Below are positions 28,862 to 38,744 of a stretch of 64,000 nt of DNA, piece by piece (positions within the stretch are counted from its first letter, which is position 1; each line of letters opens with the position of its first letter). A program made the translations under genes and the position numbers. Source of the DNA: Alteromonas antoniana. Its GTDB lineage: Bacteria > Pseudomonadota > Gammaproteobacteria > Enterobacterales > Alteromonadaceae. The notes beneath the pieces are model-generated. The model was given only the letters and a program-made list of their open reading frames with translations, was not told the DNA's origin and ran no database searches. The stretch is from contig NZ_JAESDH010000017.1 of NCBI RefSeq assembly GCF_019249295.1, forward strand, positions 50,190-114,189, given 5' to 3'.

Positions 28862-30000
28862 AAGCGTTTTGGGTTTTAGCAGGAATAGTCGCGCTAACAG
28901 GATGTCAGTTAAGTGCGCCGTCTTTCGTGGGCGATGAGCTTATTACTGCCAATCAGCAAACCGGACATAAAGTCCGGGCGCCTGTTGCCTTTTTCTCGAC
29001 TTATCCCAGCAACAACGCGTCTGAAACCTGCCGCATCGTTAACAGGCAAAAGCAAGCCTGTATAGACGACCCGATTTCCCCGCAACAGTTTTTAGATGTT
29101 CTGTCAGAGCAGGACTGGTTTACCGCTGTGCTACCATCATCCTCTGGGAGTGACTACGAGCTGCTCATCTCGAATCAGTCAGCAACGGTTGCTGACGGCA
29201 CGCCATGGCAAAGTACAATCAGCGCCCTATCTATGGGCACCGTGTCTACACCGGTCTATGTACGCAACTTTACCGAAGTTACAGTCCAGTGGCGTGGCGT
29301 TGAAATTGATACCCGGCTGCTTGACATCACCGTGCCTGCGCTGACCGAGCAGAACGCCCAGGACATCGCCAGAACCGCGCTTACGCGATGGTGGCAGGAC
29401 GTCAGCGACAATGACGTGTTCAGTGCCCGCTACCTTTACAGTGCGCTGGATGCCAGCAACTACTTCGATAATATGCAGTTGCCAGCCCAGATTGGTGACT
29501 TCATTAAAGATGACACGCAGCTTTATCATGATCCCTTTAAAGGTGTTATCAGCCGCTATCTGCACCCACAATATGAGAATGCGTTACTGGATATCAGTGT
29601 CTATCCTATCTTATCGCCGTTAAGCCAATCGGATGACACGTTACTGCATTCAGAATTACAACAAGATCTGGCCCAGGCGAAAGACGTTGCCTCAGCGCGA
29701 GACATGACGCTGGATGATGATGGTGGCATCACGCCTTTTTCGATAGCCGGTTCTGACCGGATAGCGGAAGGTAAAGTCATGGCGTTAACCGCCACATCAG
29801 AGAACGCAGAAAGTTTGTTTGCCAGTACTTATGTTTTTCGTCAGCAGGATAAGATCATAAAAATCACCACAACATTTCCCCGGCGCGTCTCTGACTCGCT
29901 GGTACAGCAAGCCATGCCGTCAATTATCGTCCCTGAGCCATCAAAACTGATGGCAGCGATAAGGGAAATGCAGGCTTCTCAGCAGACGGCCGTACAGTAG
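28858..30000 (+). CDS. Lipoprotein of unknown function
   Basis: 380 residues starting at GTG 28858. The N-terminus MKAFWVLAGIVALTGCQLSAP is a lipoprotein signal with lipobox LTGC, so the mature protein would be acylated at Cys16 and anchored in the envelope. Two further cysteines (SETCRIV, KQACIDD) lie near 60-72 and might form a disulfide. No family was recognised. It follows xseA by 190 bases; no terminator was seen between them. Confidence 0.75.
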   Translation: MKAFWVLAGIVALTGCQLSAPSFVGDELITANQQTGHKVRAPVAFFSTYPSNNASETCRIVNRQKQACIDDPISPQQFLDVLSEQDWFTAVLPSSSGSDYELLISNQSATVADGTPWQSTISALSMGTVSTPVYVRNFTEVTVQWRGVEIDTRLLDITVPALTEQNAQDIARTALTRWWQDVSDNDVFSARYLYSALDASNYFDNMQLPAQIGDFIKDDTQLYHDPFKGVISRYLHPQYENALLDISVYPILSPLSQSDDTLLHSELQQDLAQAKDVASARDMTLDDDGGITPFSIAGSDRIAEGKVMALTATSENAESLFASTYVFRQQDKIIKITTTFPRRVSDSLVQQAMPSIIVPEPSKLMAAIREMQASQQTAVQ

Positions 30001-30348
30001 CTACGCACACCAAAATCTGTTCATATTCTGCCATTTAAGCCTGCGCGTTTACCTTGCCATGTCATCTTTTGTAGTTGTCCTAACACACCCTCTGCAAGGC
30101 ACCTCATCATTTGTTCAGGCTATCAAGATGTGTGCTCACACTTTTACGCATTGGGTTTGAGGCAACCAGACCGATTCTCTTGCAGATAAAAACAAAAAAG
30201 CGGACAGGTTTTGTCCGCTTTTCACACCGTCTTTGTTACGAAACCAACATTCGGAAAAATGTCGGGAAAAGACTGTATCGAAGTGCGAGTCGAAATACCT
30301 ACACACTTACTTCGCCCTTTCCAGTTCGTAGTGATAAATCCGGTCGTA
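30001..30348. other. Intergenic region between the lipoprotein gene and der
   Basis: About 348 bases between converging genes. Apart from the hairpin terminator at 30191-30222 I see nothing; the open frames are shadows without family resemblance. Confidence 0.5.
30191..30222 (-). terminator. Rho-independent terminator downstream of der
   Basis: Stem AAAAGCGGACA/TGTCCGCTTTT, minus strand followed by TTTTTTGTTTTT. It lies about 127 bases after the der stop; the plus-strand side ends in TTTT and may also serve the converging lipoprotein gene. Confidence 0.85.
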
Positions 30349-31791
30349 TTATTTCTTCTTGTGGTAGTCCATCATCCGGCGGCGTTTACGCTGCTGGGCC
30401 AGCGTGAGCTGGTTCTTTTTGCCTTCAAACGGGTTGGCCCCTTCGCGGAATTCAATCCGGATTGGCGTGCCCATCACATCCAGGGCTTTACGGAAGTAGT
30501 TCATCAGGTAGCGCTTATAAGACGCAGAGAGATCATTTACCTGATTACCGTGGATCACAATAACCGGTGGATTATAGCCGCCGGCGTGAGCATACTTCAT
30601 TTTAACGCGACGACCACGTACCAGCGGCGGTTGATGGTCTTCCTGCGCCATCTCCATGATTTGTGTCAGCATGGAGGTATTTATTCGTTTCGTGGCACTG
30701 TTGTAAGCTTCCTGCACCGACTCAAATAAATTCCCTACCCCTGAACCGTGCAGTGCCGAGATAAAATGCAGCCGGGCAAAATCAATGAAGCCCAGGCGAC
30801 GGTCCAGCTCTCGCTTGAGCTCATCTTTAATATCCGTGTTCAGGCCATCCCATTTATTCACGGCCAGCACCAGTGAGCGACCAGAGTTGAGGATAAAGCC
30901 CAGCAGGCTGAGATCCTGATCGGAGATGCCTTCCCGCGCATCCACCACGAGCAACACCACATTTGCCTCTTCAATGGCCTGCAGTGTTTTCACAATAGAA
31001 AATTTTTCCACTGCCTCGGTAATTTTCCGACGCTTTCGCACCCCTGCGGTATCAATCAGGATGTATTCACGGTCATCGCGGGACATGGGAATATATACAC
31101 TGTCGCGCGTGGTCCCGGGCATATCGTAAACCACCACACGCTCTTCACCGAGAATGCGGTTTGTCAGCGTCGACTTGCCAACATTTGGCTTGCCAACAAT
31201 GGCTAGTTTAATCGGCAATTTTTGCAGGCGTTCAAGCTGTGACTCTGCGTCTTCTTCCGGCTCTTCGCCCTTAGGTTTCACGTGCATTTCTGGGAAATGC
31301 TCGGACAGCGGCTGTAGTGCATTGGTCATCAGCTGACTCACACCGCGACCATGTGCTGCCGCTATCTGATGTATATTCCCCAGACCCAGCGAATAGAACT
31401 CAGCGCTTTCACTGTCACCGTCGATACCATCCACTTTGTTGGCAACCAGAAACACCTCTTTGTCCATCCGGCGCAGATGGTCGGCAATTCCCTGATCCGC
31501 AGGCAGCATACCGGCACGGGCATCAACCAGAAATAACACCACGTCTGCCTCTTCGATCGCCAGCAGCGACTGCTGAGCCATGTGTGCATCGATACCCTCT
31601 TCGTCACCAGTGATACCGCCGGTATCTACCACGATAAACTGGCGTTGCTCGAAGGTCGCCTGACCGTATTTTCTGTCCCGGGTTAATCCCGGAAAATCGG
31701 CCACCAGCGCATCGCGGGTATTGGTGAGTCGGTTAAATAAGGTGGACTTGCCCACATTGGGGCGGCCTACCAGAGCCACTACGGGTAACAT
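30349..31791 (-). CDS. der: Ribosome biogenesis GTPase Der (EngA)
   Basis: Essential GTPase in 50S subunit assembly. 480 residues with two GTPase domains: first with GRPNVGKS (about 8-15) and DTGG, second with GKPNVGKS near 202-209 and DTAG, each followed by NKxD (NKVD, NKWD), then a KH-like C-terminal domain ([17 protein letters not shown]). Last gene of the hisS-yfgM-bamB-der group, 117 bases after bamB with a strong hairpin in the gap. Confidence 0.97.
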   Translation of the reverse strand: MLPVVALVGRPNVGKSTLFNRLTNTRDALVADFPGLTRDRKYGQATFEQRQFIVVDTGGITGDEEGIDAHMAQQSLLAIEEADVVLFLVDARAGMLPADQGIADHLRRMDKEVFLVANKVDGIDGDSESAEFYSLGLGNIHQIAAAHGRGVSQLMTNALQPLSEHFPEMHVKPKGEEPEEDAESQLERLQKLPIKLAIVGKPNVGKSTLTNRILGEERVVVYDMPGTTRDSVYIPMSRDDREYILIDTAGVRKRRKITEAVEKFSIVKTLQAIEEANVVLLVVDAREGISDQDLSLLGFILNSGRSLVLAVNKWDGLNTDIKDELKRELDRRLGFIDFARLHFISALHGSGVGNLFESVQEAYNSATKRINTSMLTQIMEMAQEDHQPPLVRGRRVKMKYAHAGGYNPPVIVIHGNQVNDLSASYKRYLMNYFRKALDVMGTPIRIEFREGANPFEGKKNQLTLAQQRKRRRMMDYHKKK

Positions 31792-31819
31792 TGAAAGATC
31801 CTAATACAAAAATGAACAA

Positions 31820-31847
31820 ACTGGCCGCGTACTTCTACGCGGCCAGT
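31820..31847 (-). terminator. Hairpin between bamB and der
   Basis: Perfect 12-bp stem ACTGGCCGCGTA/TACGCGGCCAGT with a 4-base loop. On the minus strand it is followed by TTGTTCATTTTT, an imperfect T run, and ends about 28 bases before the der start. It may be a partial terminator. Confidence 0.65.
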
Positions 31848-31908
31848 CCGAATTGAATAAAATTATACCTGCTTCACGCTGCTTCGTCAGCAGCGCAAAC
31901 GATTCAGG

Positions 31909-33168
31909 TTATTGCGGGGTTTTAATGGAAGCGATTACGCCATCGCGGGTAACTGCGATAAGACGCTCGCCCACCTTGAGGGGCGTAGTGAAGACAGCTT
32001 CATCTTCGTCGTCTCCGCCTAATTCCAGACGCGCAACGATTTTACCATTCTCAGCATTAATCCAGTGCAGATAACCCCAGTTATCCCCTACCACAACATA
32101 ATCGCCAACCGGCTCAGCAGACGTCAGTGAGCGTCCTTTCAGCGCGCTTTGCGACCACAGCTCTACGCCGTTTCTGCGATCAAGCGCATAGACGTTGGAA
32201 TTATTATCGACCACAAAAAGCTCGTTGCCCTGCAACGACACATTGCGGTAAGCGCCGTACTCACGCTTCCAGATAATGCGGCCGCTGCGAAGCTCTACTG
32301 CAGCCAGCGTACCGTTGTAGGAAATCGTGTATACAATTCCGCCATACATTAACGGTGTGGTATCAATATCGACGATACGCTCAAGCTCTGTGGCACCTGA
32401 CGGTGTCGCAATTTGCGTCTCCCAGGCAAGCACACCGGACTCAAGAATAGTGACCTGCAACTTACCGGTAGAGGTTCCTATCAGTGCGCCACCATTCGCA
32501 GCTACCGGCGCAGAAATGCCACGCAGCGTCAGCGGCGGCGTATCACCTTCATGACGCCACAGCTCTTCACCGGTTTCAGCGTTGAAACCAAACAGCACAC
32601 CGGCACCGGTGTTCACTACCAGAATGCCTTCCTCCAGTGCAGGCGGCGCCAGGACTTCGCCGGGAATAGAGGCATTCCACAACGGCTCGCCGGTCTCAGC
32701 ATTCAGAGCGAGAACCAGTCCATCTTCGGTTCCCACAAACATTTTGTTGTCACCAACGGCAATACCACCGATTTTGGCTGACTCACCACTGCTCCAGATC
32801 TTACTTATGCCGGAAAAGAAGCCCGTGTCACGGAATATCGCCAGGTCCTTTTCCCAGATCGTATCACCGGTTTCAAGCTCTAATGCGCGGATATCGCCAT
32901 GACGGTCAGCAACAAACAGTTTGTCATACGCGTACACCGGACGCAGACGTGAAAAGTAATAATCCACCCCACTCCCGATGTCAGTATCCCACTCTACTTT
33001 TGGAGAGAACTGCGCCTCGATAGGCTTTAAAATTCGAATTTCCAGTTCTTCATCGTCAGCGAACCAGTTTGAGATAGTGGTACAGCCTGACAAGGTAAAC
33101 GACATGGCTGCTGCCATGCCGATAGCGCGTGTAAGTCGACCCTTACGGTCACACGATTTCAGAGACAA
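31909..33168 (-). CDS. bamB: Outer-membrane assembly lipoprotein BamB
   Basis: Lipoprotein partner of the BAM complex that inserts outer-membrane proteins. I choose a TTG start at 33168 because GGAG lies 8 bases before it and the lipoprotein signal (AAAMSFTLSGC, Cys29) follows; a longer frame starts at a TTG inside yfgM without a ribosome site. 419 residues. An eight-bladed beta-propeller of PQQ-like repeats is visible (LELETGDTIWEKDL, LNAETGEPLWNAS, FNAETGEELWRHE, LRSGRIIWKREYG, LDRRNGVELWSQS). Follows yfgM in the same operon. Confidence 0.93.
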   Translation of the reverse strand: MSLKSCDRKGRLTRAIGMAAAMSFTLSGCTTISNWFADDEELEIRILKPIEAQFSPKVEWDTDIGSGVDYYFSRLRPVYAYDKLFVADRHGDIRALELETGDTIWEKDLAIFRDTGFFSGISKIWSSGESAKIGGIAVGDNKMFVGTEDGLVLALNAETGEPLWNASIPGEVLAPPALEEGILVVNTGAGVLFGFNAETGEELWRHEGDTPPLTLRGISAPVAANGGALIGTSTGKLQVTILESGVLAWETQIATPSGATELERIVDIDTTPLMYGGIVYTISYNGTLAAVELRSGRIIWKREYGAYRNVSLQGNELFVVDNNSNVYALDRRNGVELWSQSALKGRSLTSAEPVGDYVVVGDNWGYLHWINAENGKIVARLELGGDDEDEAVFTTPLKVGERLIAVTRDGVIASIKTPQ

Positions 33169-33187
33169 TTCGATTACTCCGTTATTA

Positions 33188-33808
33188 TTATGAACCCGCT
33201 GCAACAGCCAGATTATCCAGCTTCATTTGCAGCAGTGGGTTATTCGCATTTTCTTCCAGTGCAGAAGTGTAAGCCATCCGTGCGTCGTCCATTTTATTCT
33301 GGCGAACGTACACGTCACCTTTTACTTCAGCGATCTGCGCAGCGAATGCGTCGTCGTTAATATCATTCAATGTCGACAGCGCCGCATCCAGTTGGTTCAT
33401 TTCTAATTGCACGCGGGCAAGACGAATACCAGCAATAGACTTCATCTGTGGATCATCAGCATTGGTGATAACCATATTCAGGTGTGATGCTGCGGCATCC
33501 AAATCACCGTCTTCTACTGACTGGCGTGCAGCCAGCAGTGAGGCGATACCGGCATAGCCGCTGTCAGTATTCGCTTTAATAAACGCGTCCAGTTCTGCGT
33601 TAGCGCCTTCCTGCCCCAGCTTTTCTACCGTTGTCTGATACTCGGCAGAAGCCGCTTCCTGTGCCTCCAGTTGGCTGTCGGTATACCAACGCCAACCCCA
33701 CAGGCCACCCAGACCAAGCACCGCACCCACAATAATTGCGGTACCGTGCTCTTTCCAGAATCGCTTAATCGCTTCTACCTGTTGTTCTTCTGTCGCGAAT
33801 TGTTCCAT
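33188..33808 (-). CDS. yfgM: YfgM family protein (TPR-like, SecYEG-associated)
   Basis: 206 residues: cytoplasmic N-terminus (MEQFATEEQQVEAIKRFWKEHG), one membrane helix (about 23-41, AIIVGAVLGLGGLWGW) and a periplasmic tetratricopeptide-like domain. In E. coli YfgM binds SecYEG and the chaperone PpiD, whose gene also begins in this window. Lies between hisS and bamB in the conserved order. Confidence 0.92.
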   Translation of the reverse strand: MEQFATEEQQVEAIKRFWKEHGTAIIVGAVLGLGGLWGWRWYTDSQLEAQEAASAEYQTTVEKLGQEGANAELDAFIKANTDSGYAGIASLLAARQSVEDGDLDAAASHLNMVITNADDPQMKSIAGIRLARVQLEMNQLDAALSTLNDINDDAFAAQIAEVKGDVYVRQNKMDDARMAYTSALEENANNPLLQMKLDNLAVAAGS

Positions 33809-33856
33809 CTTTTCCTCTCGAAATTCCTGACCAGCCTGTCGCTGGCGAAAGACGTA

Positions 33857-35134
33857 TTAATTTAAAATCGTTGCCAGTGCGCTGCCGATATTCTCAAGCG
33901 CCACCGTTTCCTGTTCATTGCCGTCACGCAGTGGCTTTACCACTACCGTTTGCTGTTCTGCTTCTTCACTGCCCAGAATCAAAGCCAGTTTGGCGCCTGT
34001 TTTATCCGCACGCTTCAGCTGCTTTTTCAGATTGCCGCCACCACAATGCATCATTACACGCACCTCCGGGTGCTTATCGCGAAGCGCCTCAGACACCGTC
34101 ACAGCGTAAGCCTGTGCGTCTTCGCCTAACGCGGTGACATACACATCAGCTGCCGAATCATCCTGCGCTTGTGGGTAGAGGGTGGTAAGCAGCAGCACCA
34201 AACGCTCCATACCCATCGCAAATCCCACCGCTGGTGTCGCTTTACCGCCTAGTTGCTCAACCAGACCATCATAGCGACCGCCGGCACACACGGTACCCTG
34301 AGCGCCGAGACTGTCGGTTACCCATTCAAACACGGTGCGATTATAGTAGTCCAGCCCGCGCACCAGACGAGGGTTGACTTCATAAGCAATGCCGGCTGCA
34401 GTCAGCTGTGAACAAAGCGTCTCGAAATGCGTCTTCGATTCGTCATCCAGGTAATCCATCAGCGACGGGGCATCCGCTATCGCTTCCTGTACCTGCGGAT
34501 TTTTGCTGTCCAGTACACGCAGAGGATTGGTTTCAAGCCGGCGCAACGAATCGTCGTCCAGCTTATCAGCGCGGGCCTTCAAATAGTCCACGAGAGCATC
34601 ACGATAATCCTGACGCGCTTCATTTGAGCCCAGCGTATTGATTTGCAACGTGACACTGTCGCTGATACCAAATGCCTTCCACAGGCGTGCACTCAGTAAA
34701 ATGACTTCCAGATCGATATCCGGGCCGCCTAAACCGTAGGCCTCTACACCAAACTGGTGGAACTGACGATAGCGCCCTTTCTGAGGACGCTCGTGACGAA
34801 ACATAGGCCCAAGATACCACAGGCGTTGCTGCTGGTTATAAAGCAGGCCGTGTTCGTTTCCCGCACGCACACAGCTGGCCGTTCCTTCCGGACGTAGCGT
34901 CAGGCTATCGCCATTGCGATCCTCAAAGGTGTACATCTCTTTTTCGACGATGTCGGTAACTTCACCAATTGAGCGCTTGAAAAGATCGGTGCTCTCGACG
35001 ATCGGAGTGCGAATTTCCTGATAGCCATAGCTAGCGACAACCTGTCTCAATACAGATTCTACTTTCTGCCATGTGCCGGAAATCTCCGGCAGGCAGTCAT
35101 TCATTCCACGAATAGCCTGGATAGTTTTAGCCAC
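33857..35134 (-). CDS. hisS: Histidyl-tRNA synthetase
   Basis: Charges tRNA-His. 425 residues, as in E. coli (424). Class II synthetase with motif 2 ([19 protein letters not shown], about 108-126), the histidine-specific [15 protein letters not shown] near 257-271 and motif 3 ([13 protein letters not shown]). C-terminal anticodon-binding domain from about 330. The start ATG at 35134 follows a promoter nested in the ispG terminator. The tRNA-His gene lies at 7956-8032. Confidence 0.98.
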   Translation of the reverse strand: MAKTIQAIRGMNDCLPEISGTWQKVESVLRQVVASYGYQEIRTPIVESTDLFKRSIGEVTDIVEKEMYTFEDRNGDSLTLRPEGTASCVRAGNEHGLLYNQQQRLWYLGPMFRHERPQKGRYRQFHQFGVEAYGLGGPDIDLEVILLSARLWKAFGISDSVTLQINTLGSNEARQDYRDALVDYLKARADKLDDDSLRRLETNPLRVLDSKNPQVQEAIADAPSLMDYLDDESKTHFETLCSQLTAAGIAYEVNPRLVRGLDYYNRTVFEWVTDSLGAQGTVCAGGRYDGLVEQLGGKATPAVGFAMGMERLVLLLTTLYPQAQDDSAADVYVTALGEDAQAYAVTVSEALRDKHPEVRVMMHCGGGNLKKQLKRADKTGAKLALILGSEEAEQQTVVVKPLRDGNEQETVALENIGSALATILN

Positions 35135-35156
35135 GTAAAAATCTCATACCGCATAT

Positions 35157-35182
35157 AAATAAAAGCCCCGCATTATAGGGGC
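35157..35182 (-). terminator. Terminator of ispG
   Basis: Minus-strand GCCCC/GGGGC stem with an 8-base loop, followed by TTTTATTT. It lies 69 bases after the ispG stop. Its loop contains the TATAAT of the hisS promoter. Confidence 0.7.
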
Positions 35183-35200
35183 ATTACGCACAAACAACAA
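35172..35200 (-). promoter_or_regulatory. hisS promoter inside the ispG terminator
   Basis: Minus-strand TTGTTG (35200-35195), 17-base spacer, perfect TATAAT (35177-35172), then GCGGGGC. Transcription would start in or just after the right arm of the terminator stem, so hisS RNA escapes the hairpin. The GC-rich discriminator suggests stringent control. Confidence 0.7.
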
Positions 35201-35250
35201 TCGCCGCCGCCCTCTAAGGTGAGGATCCTGCGGCGCAAGGTTACATTCGT

Positions 35251-36369
35251 TTATTCTTTAACCGAAACCGCAATTTTATTGGCTTCATCTAACCTGGCGG
35301 CTTTCGCCCGGATCCGGCTTTCCAGCTGGTCTACCAGATCATCGTTGCTCAGTCTTTCTTTCTGGCGTTTGCCATCAACATAGTAACCGCTCATATTTCT
35401 GGCACCGGTAAGTCCAAGGTCTGACACTTCCGCTTCACCCGGTCCATTCACTACGCAGCCGATAATCGACACATCCATGGGTGTCAGAATGTCTTCAAGG
35501 CGCTGCTCTAACGCATTCACGGTACCAATGACATCAAATTCCTGACGTGAACAGCTGGGACAGGCAATAAAATTAATGCCTCGCGAGCGAATGCGAAGTG
35601 ATTTCAAAATATCGAAACCAACTTTGATTTCCTCTACCGGATCGGCTGCCAGCGATACCCGTAGCGTGTCTCCAATCCCTTCAGAAAGTAGCATGCCTAA
35701 GCCCACGGCACTTTTGACGGCACCAGCGCGCTGGCCACCGGCCTCGGTAATACCAAGATGCAAGGGCTGGTCAATTTTACTGGCCAGAAGACGATATGCG
35801 CCAACGGCTAAAAATACATCAGAAGCCTTTACGCTGACTTTAAACTGATCGAAGTTAAGTTTGTCGAGAATATCAACATGGCGCATGGCAGATTCTACCA
35901 ATGCTTCCGGTGTGGGTTCGCCATACTTTTCCTGGAGGTCTTTTTCTAACGACCCGCCATTCACACCAATGCGAATAGGGATGTTTTTGTCGCGAGCACA
36001 GTCGACGACGGCACGCACCCTTTCCATGTTGCCGATATTGCCGGGATTAATTCGCAGACAATCCACACCGTATTCCGCTACTTTCAGGGCAATACGGTAA
36101 TCAAAGTGGATATCAGCAACCAGAGGCACAGAGACCTGCTCCCGGATCTGTTTGAACGCTTCTGCGGCATCCATGGTAGGTACAGAAACACGAACAATCT
36201 CACCACCAACGGCAACGATCCGATTAATTTGATCGACTGTCGCTTTAACATCCGTGGTCTGTGTATTTGTCATTGACTGAACGGCAATAGGTGCGCCATC
36301 ACCAATAGGCACACTGCCAACGTTAATGCGGGTAGATTTTCTACGCTTGATAGGACTTTCTGAAAACAT
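35251..36369 (-). CDS. ispG: 4-hydroxy-3-methylbut-2-enyl diphosphate synthase (flavodoxin) IspG
   Basis: Iron-sulfur enzyme of the MEP isoprenoid pathway. 372 residues, the E. coli length. TIM-barrel N-terminal part ([21 protein letters not shown]) and a C-terminal cluster domain with three cysteine ligands in [10 protein letters not shown] and [10 protein letters not shown]. Depends on the Suf system encoded later in this window. Two bases separate it from rodZ, so it belongs to the rlmN-pilW-rodZ-ispG unit, which ends at the following terminator. Confidence 0.98.
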   Translation of the reverse strand: MFSESPIKRRKSTRINVGSVPIGDGAPIAVQSMTNTQTTDVKATVDQINRIVAVGGEIVRVSVPTMDAAEAFKQIREQVSVPLVADIHFDYRIALKVAEYGVDCLRINPGNIGNMERVRAVVDCARDKNIPIRIGVNGGSLEKDLQEKYGEPTPEALVESAMRHVDILDKLNFDQFKVSVKASDVFLAVGAYRLLASKIDQPLHLGITEAGGQRAGAVKSAVGLGMLLSEGIGDTLRVSLAADPVEEIKVGFDILKSLRIRSRGINFIACPSCSRQEFDVIGTVNALEQRLEDILTPMDVSIIGCVVNGPGEAEVSDLGLTGARNMSGYYVDGKRQKERLSNDDLVDQLESRIRAKAARLDEANKIAVSVKE

Positions 36370-36371
36370 CT

Positions 36372-37412
36372 TTATTCCTGCGTGGGAAGCGAGAGCCTGG
36401 CGGTTCGACCATTTTGATACGAAGACATGTCGACCGGCTCGCCATCAACGGTTATTTGCACATTATCCGGTGCGCCAAGAGTAACTTCAACCGGTGGTAC
36501 GCCCTGTATCGACATCACCCGGCCAGCTTGTTTAACGCCGTAGGCAATCGCCTCGCCAGTAGCATCCTCGATATTCACCCAACAGTCTGAGCCGAAGGTA
36601 AATACCATGCTGATTGGTGCGCTAGTTGCTGATAATGTGTCGGCTTCTGCGTCCTGAGCGTCGGTAGCGGCAGACGCGTCCACCACGGTCTGGTTAGTGT
36701 CTGTAGCAGCAGAATCTGATGCCGCGGCTTGCTCGCCTGATTCTGGCGCGCTTGGAGTACTATCAGCCCCGGCAGCGTCATCAACCGGATTCACCAACTC
36801 ATCCGGTTCATCGATTTCCGCCGGACTCGTATTCATGGTACCAGAGCCACCAAGCGGCTCGATACCGCCCAAGCCATCATCACTTACCGTATTATCTCCG
36901 CCCAGAGGCGTAGCATCGTCATCTTCATACACATCAGCCGTGTTTTCACTCTGAGATACCGATTCCTGCGTTAGCGATTCATCACCTGACTGCTGATACC
37001 ACCAGGCTACCACGCCGCCCAGTAATAGTAAGGCGATAACCCAGGTGACCATCATCCAGCGATCATCGTGTGCCTGTTTAGCGACACGTCGGGAAAAGCT
37101 TTGCAATTTGGCAGACGATTTCGGGGTGTTATGACACCGCTCGAATTCGTCCACCACGTGCTGAGAGTCTAAGCCCAGTTGCTTGGCATAATTACGCACG
37201 TAGCCTTTGGTAAAGGTGACTGACATGCTGTCATCAAGGCGGTCATTTTCGATATCGTCAATCTGCGAGGCCTTTAAAAACAGCTTACTCGCAATATCCT
37301 GCTGACTCAGTCCCTGGGCCTCGCGCCCTTCTCGTAATAACTTTCCAGGACTTGCCTGTGGCGCGTCGCTGGTTTCCTGTACGTCTGTATTTTGTTCTTG
37401 TTCTGACACCAT
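36372..37412 (-). CDS. rodZ: Cytoskeleton protein RodZ
   Basis: Bitopic inner-membrane protein that links MreB filaments to the wall elongation machinery. From the ATG at 37412 it has 346 residues: N-terminal helix-turn-helix of the Xre type (about 23-90, [20 protein letters not shown]), one membrane helix (119-139), a long Ser/Asp/Ala-rich periplasmic linker, and a C-terminal DUF4115 beta domain (about 260-346). The longer frame from 37454 overlaps pilW and is rejected. Five bases follow the pilW stop. Confidence 0.93.
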   Translation of the reverse strand: MVSEQEQNTDVQETSDAPQASPGKLLREGREAQGLSQQDIASKLFLKASQIDDIENDRLDDSMSVTFTKGYVRNYAKQLGLDSQHVVDEFERCHNTPKSSAKLQSFSRRVAKQAHDDRWMMVTWVIALLLLGGVVAWWYQQSGDESLTQESVSQSENTADVYEDDDATPLGGDNTVSDDGLGGIEPLGGSGTMNTSPAEIDEPDELVNPVDDAAGADSTPSAPESGEQAAASDSAATDTNQTVVDASAATDAQDAEADTLSATSAPISMVFTFGSDCWVNIEDATGEAIAYGVKQAGRVMSIQGVPPVEVTLGAPDNVQITVDGEPVDMSSYQNGRTARLSLPTQE

Positions 37413-37417
37413 CAGAC

Positions 37418-38716
37418 TTATTCTTCCTCCTGCTGCTCTGGTGGGATTAACCAAAGCTTCATTCCGGCAAAAATCGCGCCAGAATCATCAAGGTTGTTCC
37501 ATTCCTTTAACGTGTCCATTTTCAGGTTATATCTCAGCGAGATACGGTACAAATTCTCTTTTCTCTGCACAATATGAAAACGCGTTTGCTGCGCTTCTGC
37601 TTCTTCCGGAGAGCCCGTCGTTTCGTTTGCGACACGTTGCTGGCTAGTTTTCGGTTTTGCCGGCGGTGTCTGTTCTGTCACCCGCGCGGTTTCAGCTGGC
37701 TGTTTTGACCCGGCCTCGTCTGAGGTATCTGTCATTGCTGGCGCGTCACTCGCGGTTTCAGATTGTTGCTTGCCGCCGTCAGCCTCGGCGCGCGCAGCGT
37801 CGTCCTGAGCGTCCTGAGCGTCCTGAGCGTCCTGAGCGTCCTGAGCGTCCTGAGCGTCCTGAGCGTCCTGAGCGTCCTCAACAGTTTTATCCATGTCTGG
37901 CTCAGCATCCACAACCACAACCCGGTTTTTCGATTTACGGTTCACGACCGGCGCGGGCAATGTCAGTTTTTGTTGTTGGTATGCCTTTGCCTGCGAACTG
38001 GTAGGGTACATGGTCATCAGCATATCACCGTAGCCTTTCGACGTTTCCAGATCGCCCTGCCCCTGAGCAATTTTCACTGCTAACCACAGGGACTCCGGAC
38101 TGACACGACCGACTTTTTCCAACTTGCGCAGTGATGCTTTGGCTTCGTCCCATTGATTTAAGCCAACATAGAGTTCTGTCAGAAGAAATAAGCTTTTTGC
38201 CCGTGTGGGCTGATAGTTCAGCGCAGTATTGAGGTATTCAATCGCATCGTCAGTTTCGCCCTGACCTTGCGCGCACAGCGCCATATTTTCGTAGGTTTCA
38301 GCACTGTTTGAGTAGCGTTGGCTGTTGACCGCCTTCAGAAAGTACGATTTCGCATCATCGTAGCGGCCGGTCTGACATAAAAACGCACCGTAACTGTTGG
38401 CGATATCAGCATTGCGCGGTGCCAGATCCATTGCACTTTGGTATGCATCTTCAGCGCGCTGGTTTTCCCCGACCAACTGGTAGTAATACGCCAGCGAGTA
38501 ATGTGCATCAGCCATGCGTGGGGCAAACTCCAGCGCTTTATCCAGATTCGCTTTGGCTTGGGAGTAGCTGCCATTTTTAAGATAGGTGAGTCCGAGGGAG
38601 ATCCGGGTTTTTGCCGCTTCCTGTCGGTCAAAATTATCGTTGTATCGATTCCCAGGCTGCGATTGGCTCACGCAGCCCGCCATGAATATCACTAGCGTCA
38701 GCAATGCTATTCGCAT
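37418..38716 (-). CDS. pilW: Type IV pilus biogenesis lipoprotein PilW (PilF) with C-terminal LysM domain
   Basis: 432 residues. Lipoprotein signal MRIALLTLVIFMAGC (Cys15), then six TPR-like repeats (about 30-240) as in PilW/PilF, the outer-membrane pilotin needed for secretin PilQ assembly. Unlike the usual protein of about 250 residues it continues with a low-complexity acidic linker containing eight Asp-Ala-Gln repeats (about 282-305) and ends in a LysM-like domain (FHIVQRKENLYRISLRYNLK, about 380-427) that would bind peptidoglycan. Located between rlmN and rodZ, the standard position. Confidence 0.88.
   Translation of the reverse strand: MRIALLTLVIFMAGCVSQSQPGNRYNDNFDRQEAAKTRISLGLTYLKNGSYSQAKANLDKALEFAPRMADAHYSLAYYYQLVGENQRAEDAYQSAMDLAPRNADIANSYGAFLCQTGRYDDAKSYFLKAVNSQRYSNSAETYENMALCAQGQGETDDAIEYLNTALNYQPTRAKSLFLLTELYVGLNQWDEAKASLRKLEKVGRVSPESLWLAVKIAQGQGDLETSKGYGDMLMTMYPTSSQAKAYQQQKLTLPAPVVNRKSKNRVVVVDAEPDMDKTVEDAQDAQDAQDAQDAQDAQDAQDAQDDAARAEADGGKQQSETASDAPAMTDTSDEAGSKQPAETARVTEQTPPAKPKTSQQRVANETTGSPEEAEAQQTRFHIVQRKENLYRISLRYNLKMDTLKEWNNLDDSGAIFAGMKLWLIPPEQQEEE
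37802..37873. repeat. Eight perfect 9-bp tandem repeats inside pilW
   Basis: GTCCTGAGC repeated eight times without a mismatch, coding (Asp-Ala-Gln) on the minus strand. The unit is a multiple of three, so copy changes by slippage would lengthen or shorten the linker without breaking the frame. Confidence 0.97.
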
Positions 38717-38744
38717 ACGACACCTACTCCTCGGTTCTTATTGA

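Noticed and set aside
37802..37873. CRISPR array
   Set aside because: The 9-bp units are contiguous without spacers and lie in frame inside pilW.
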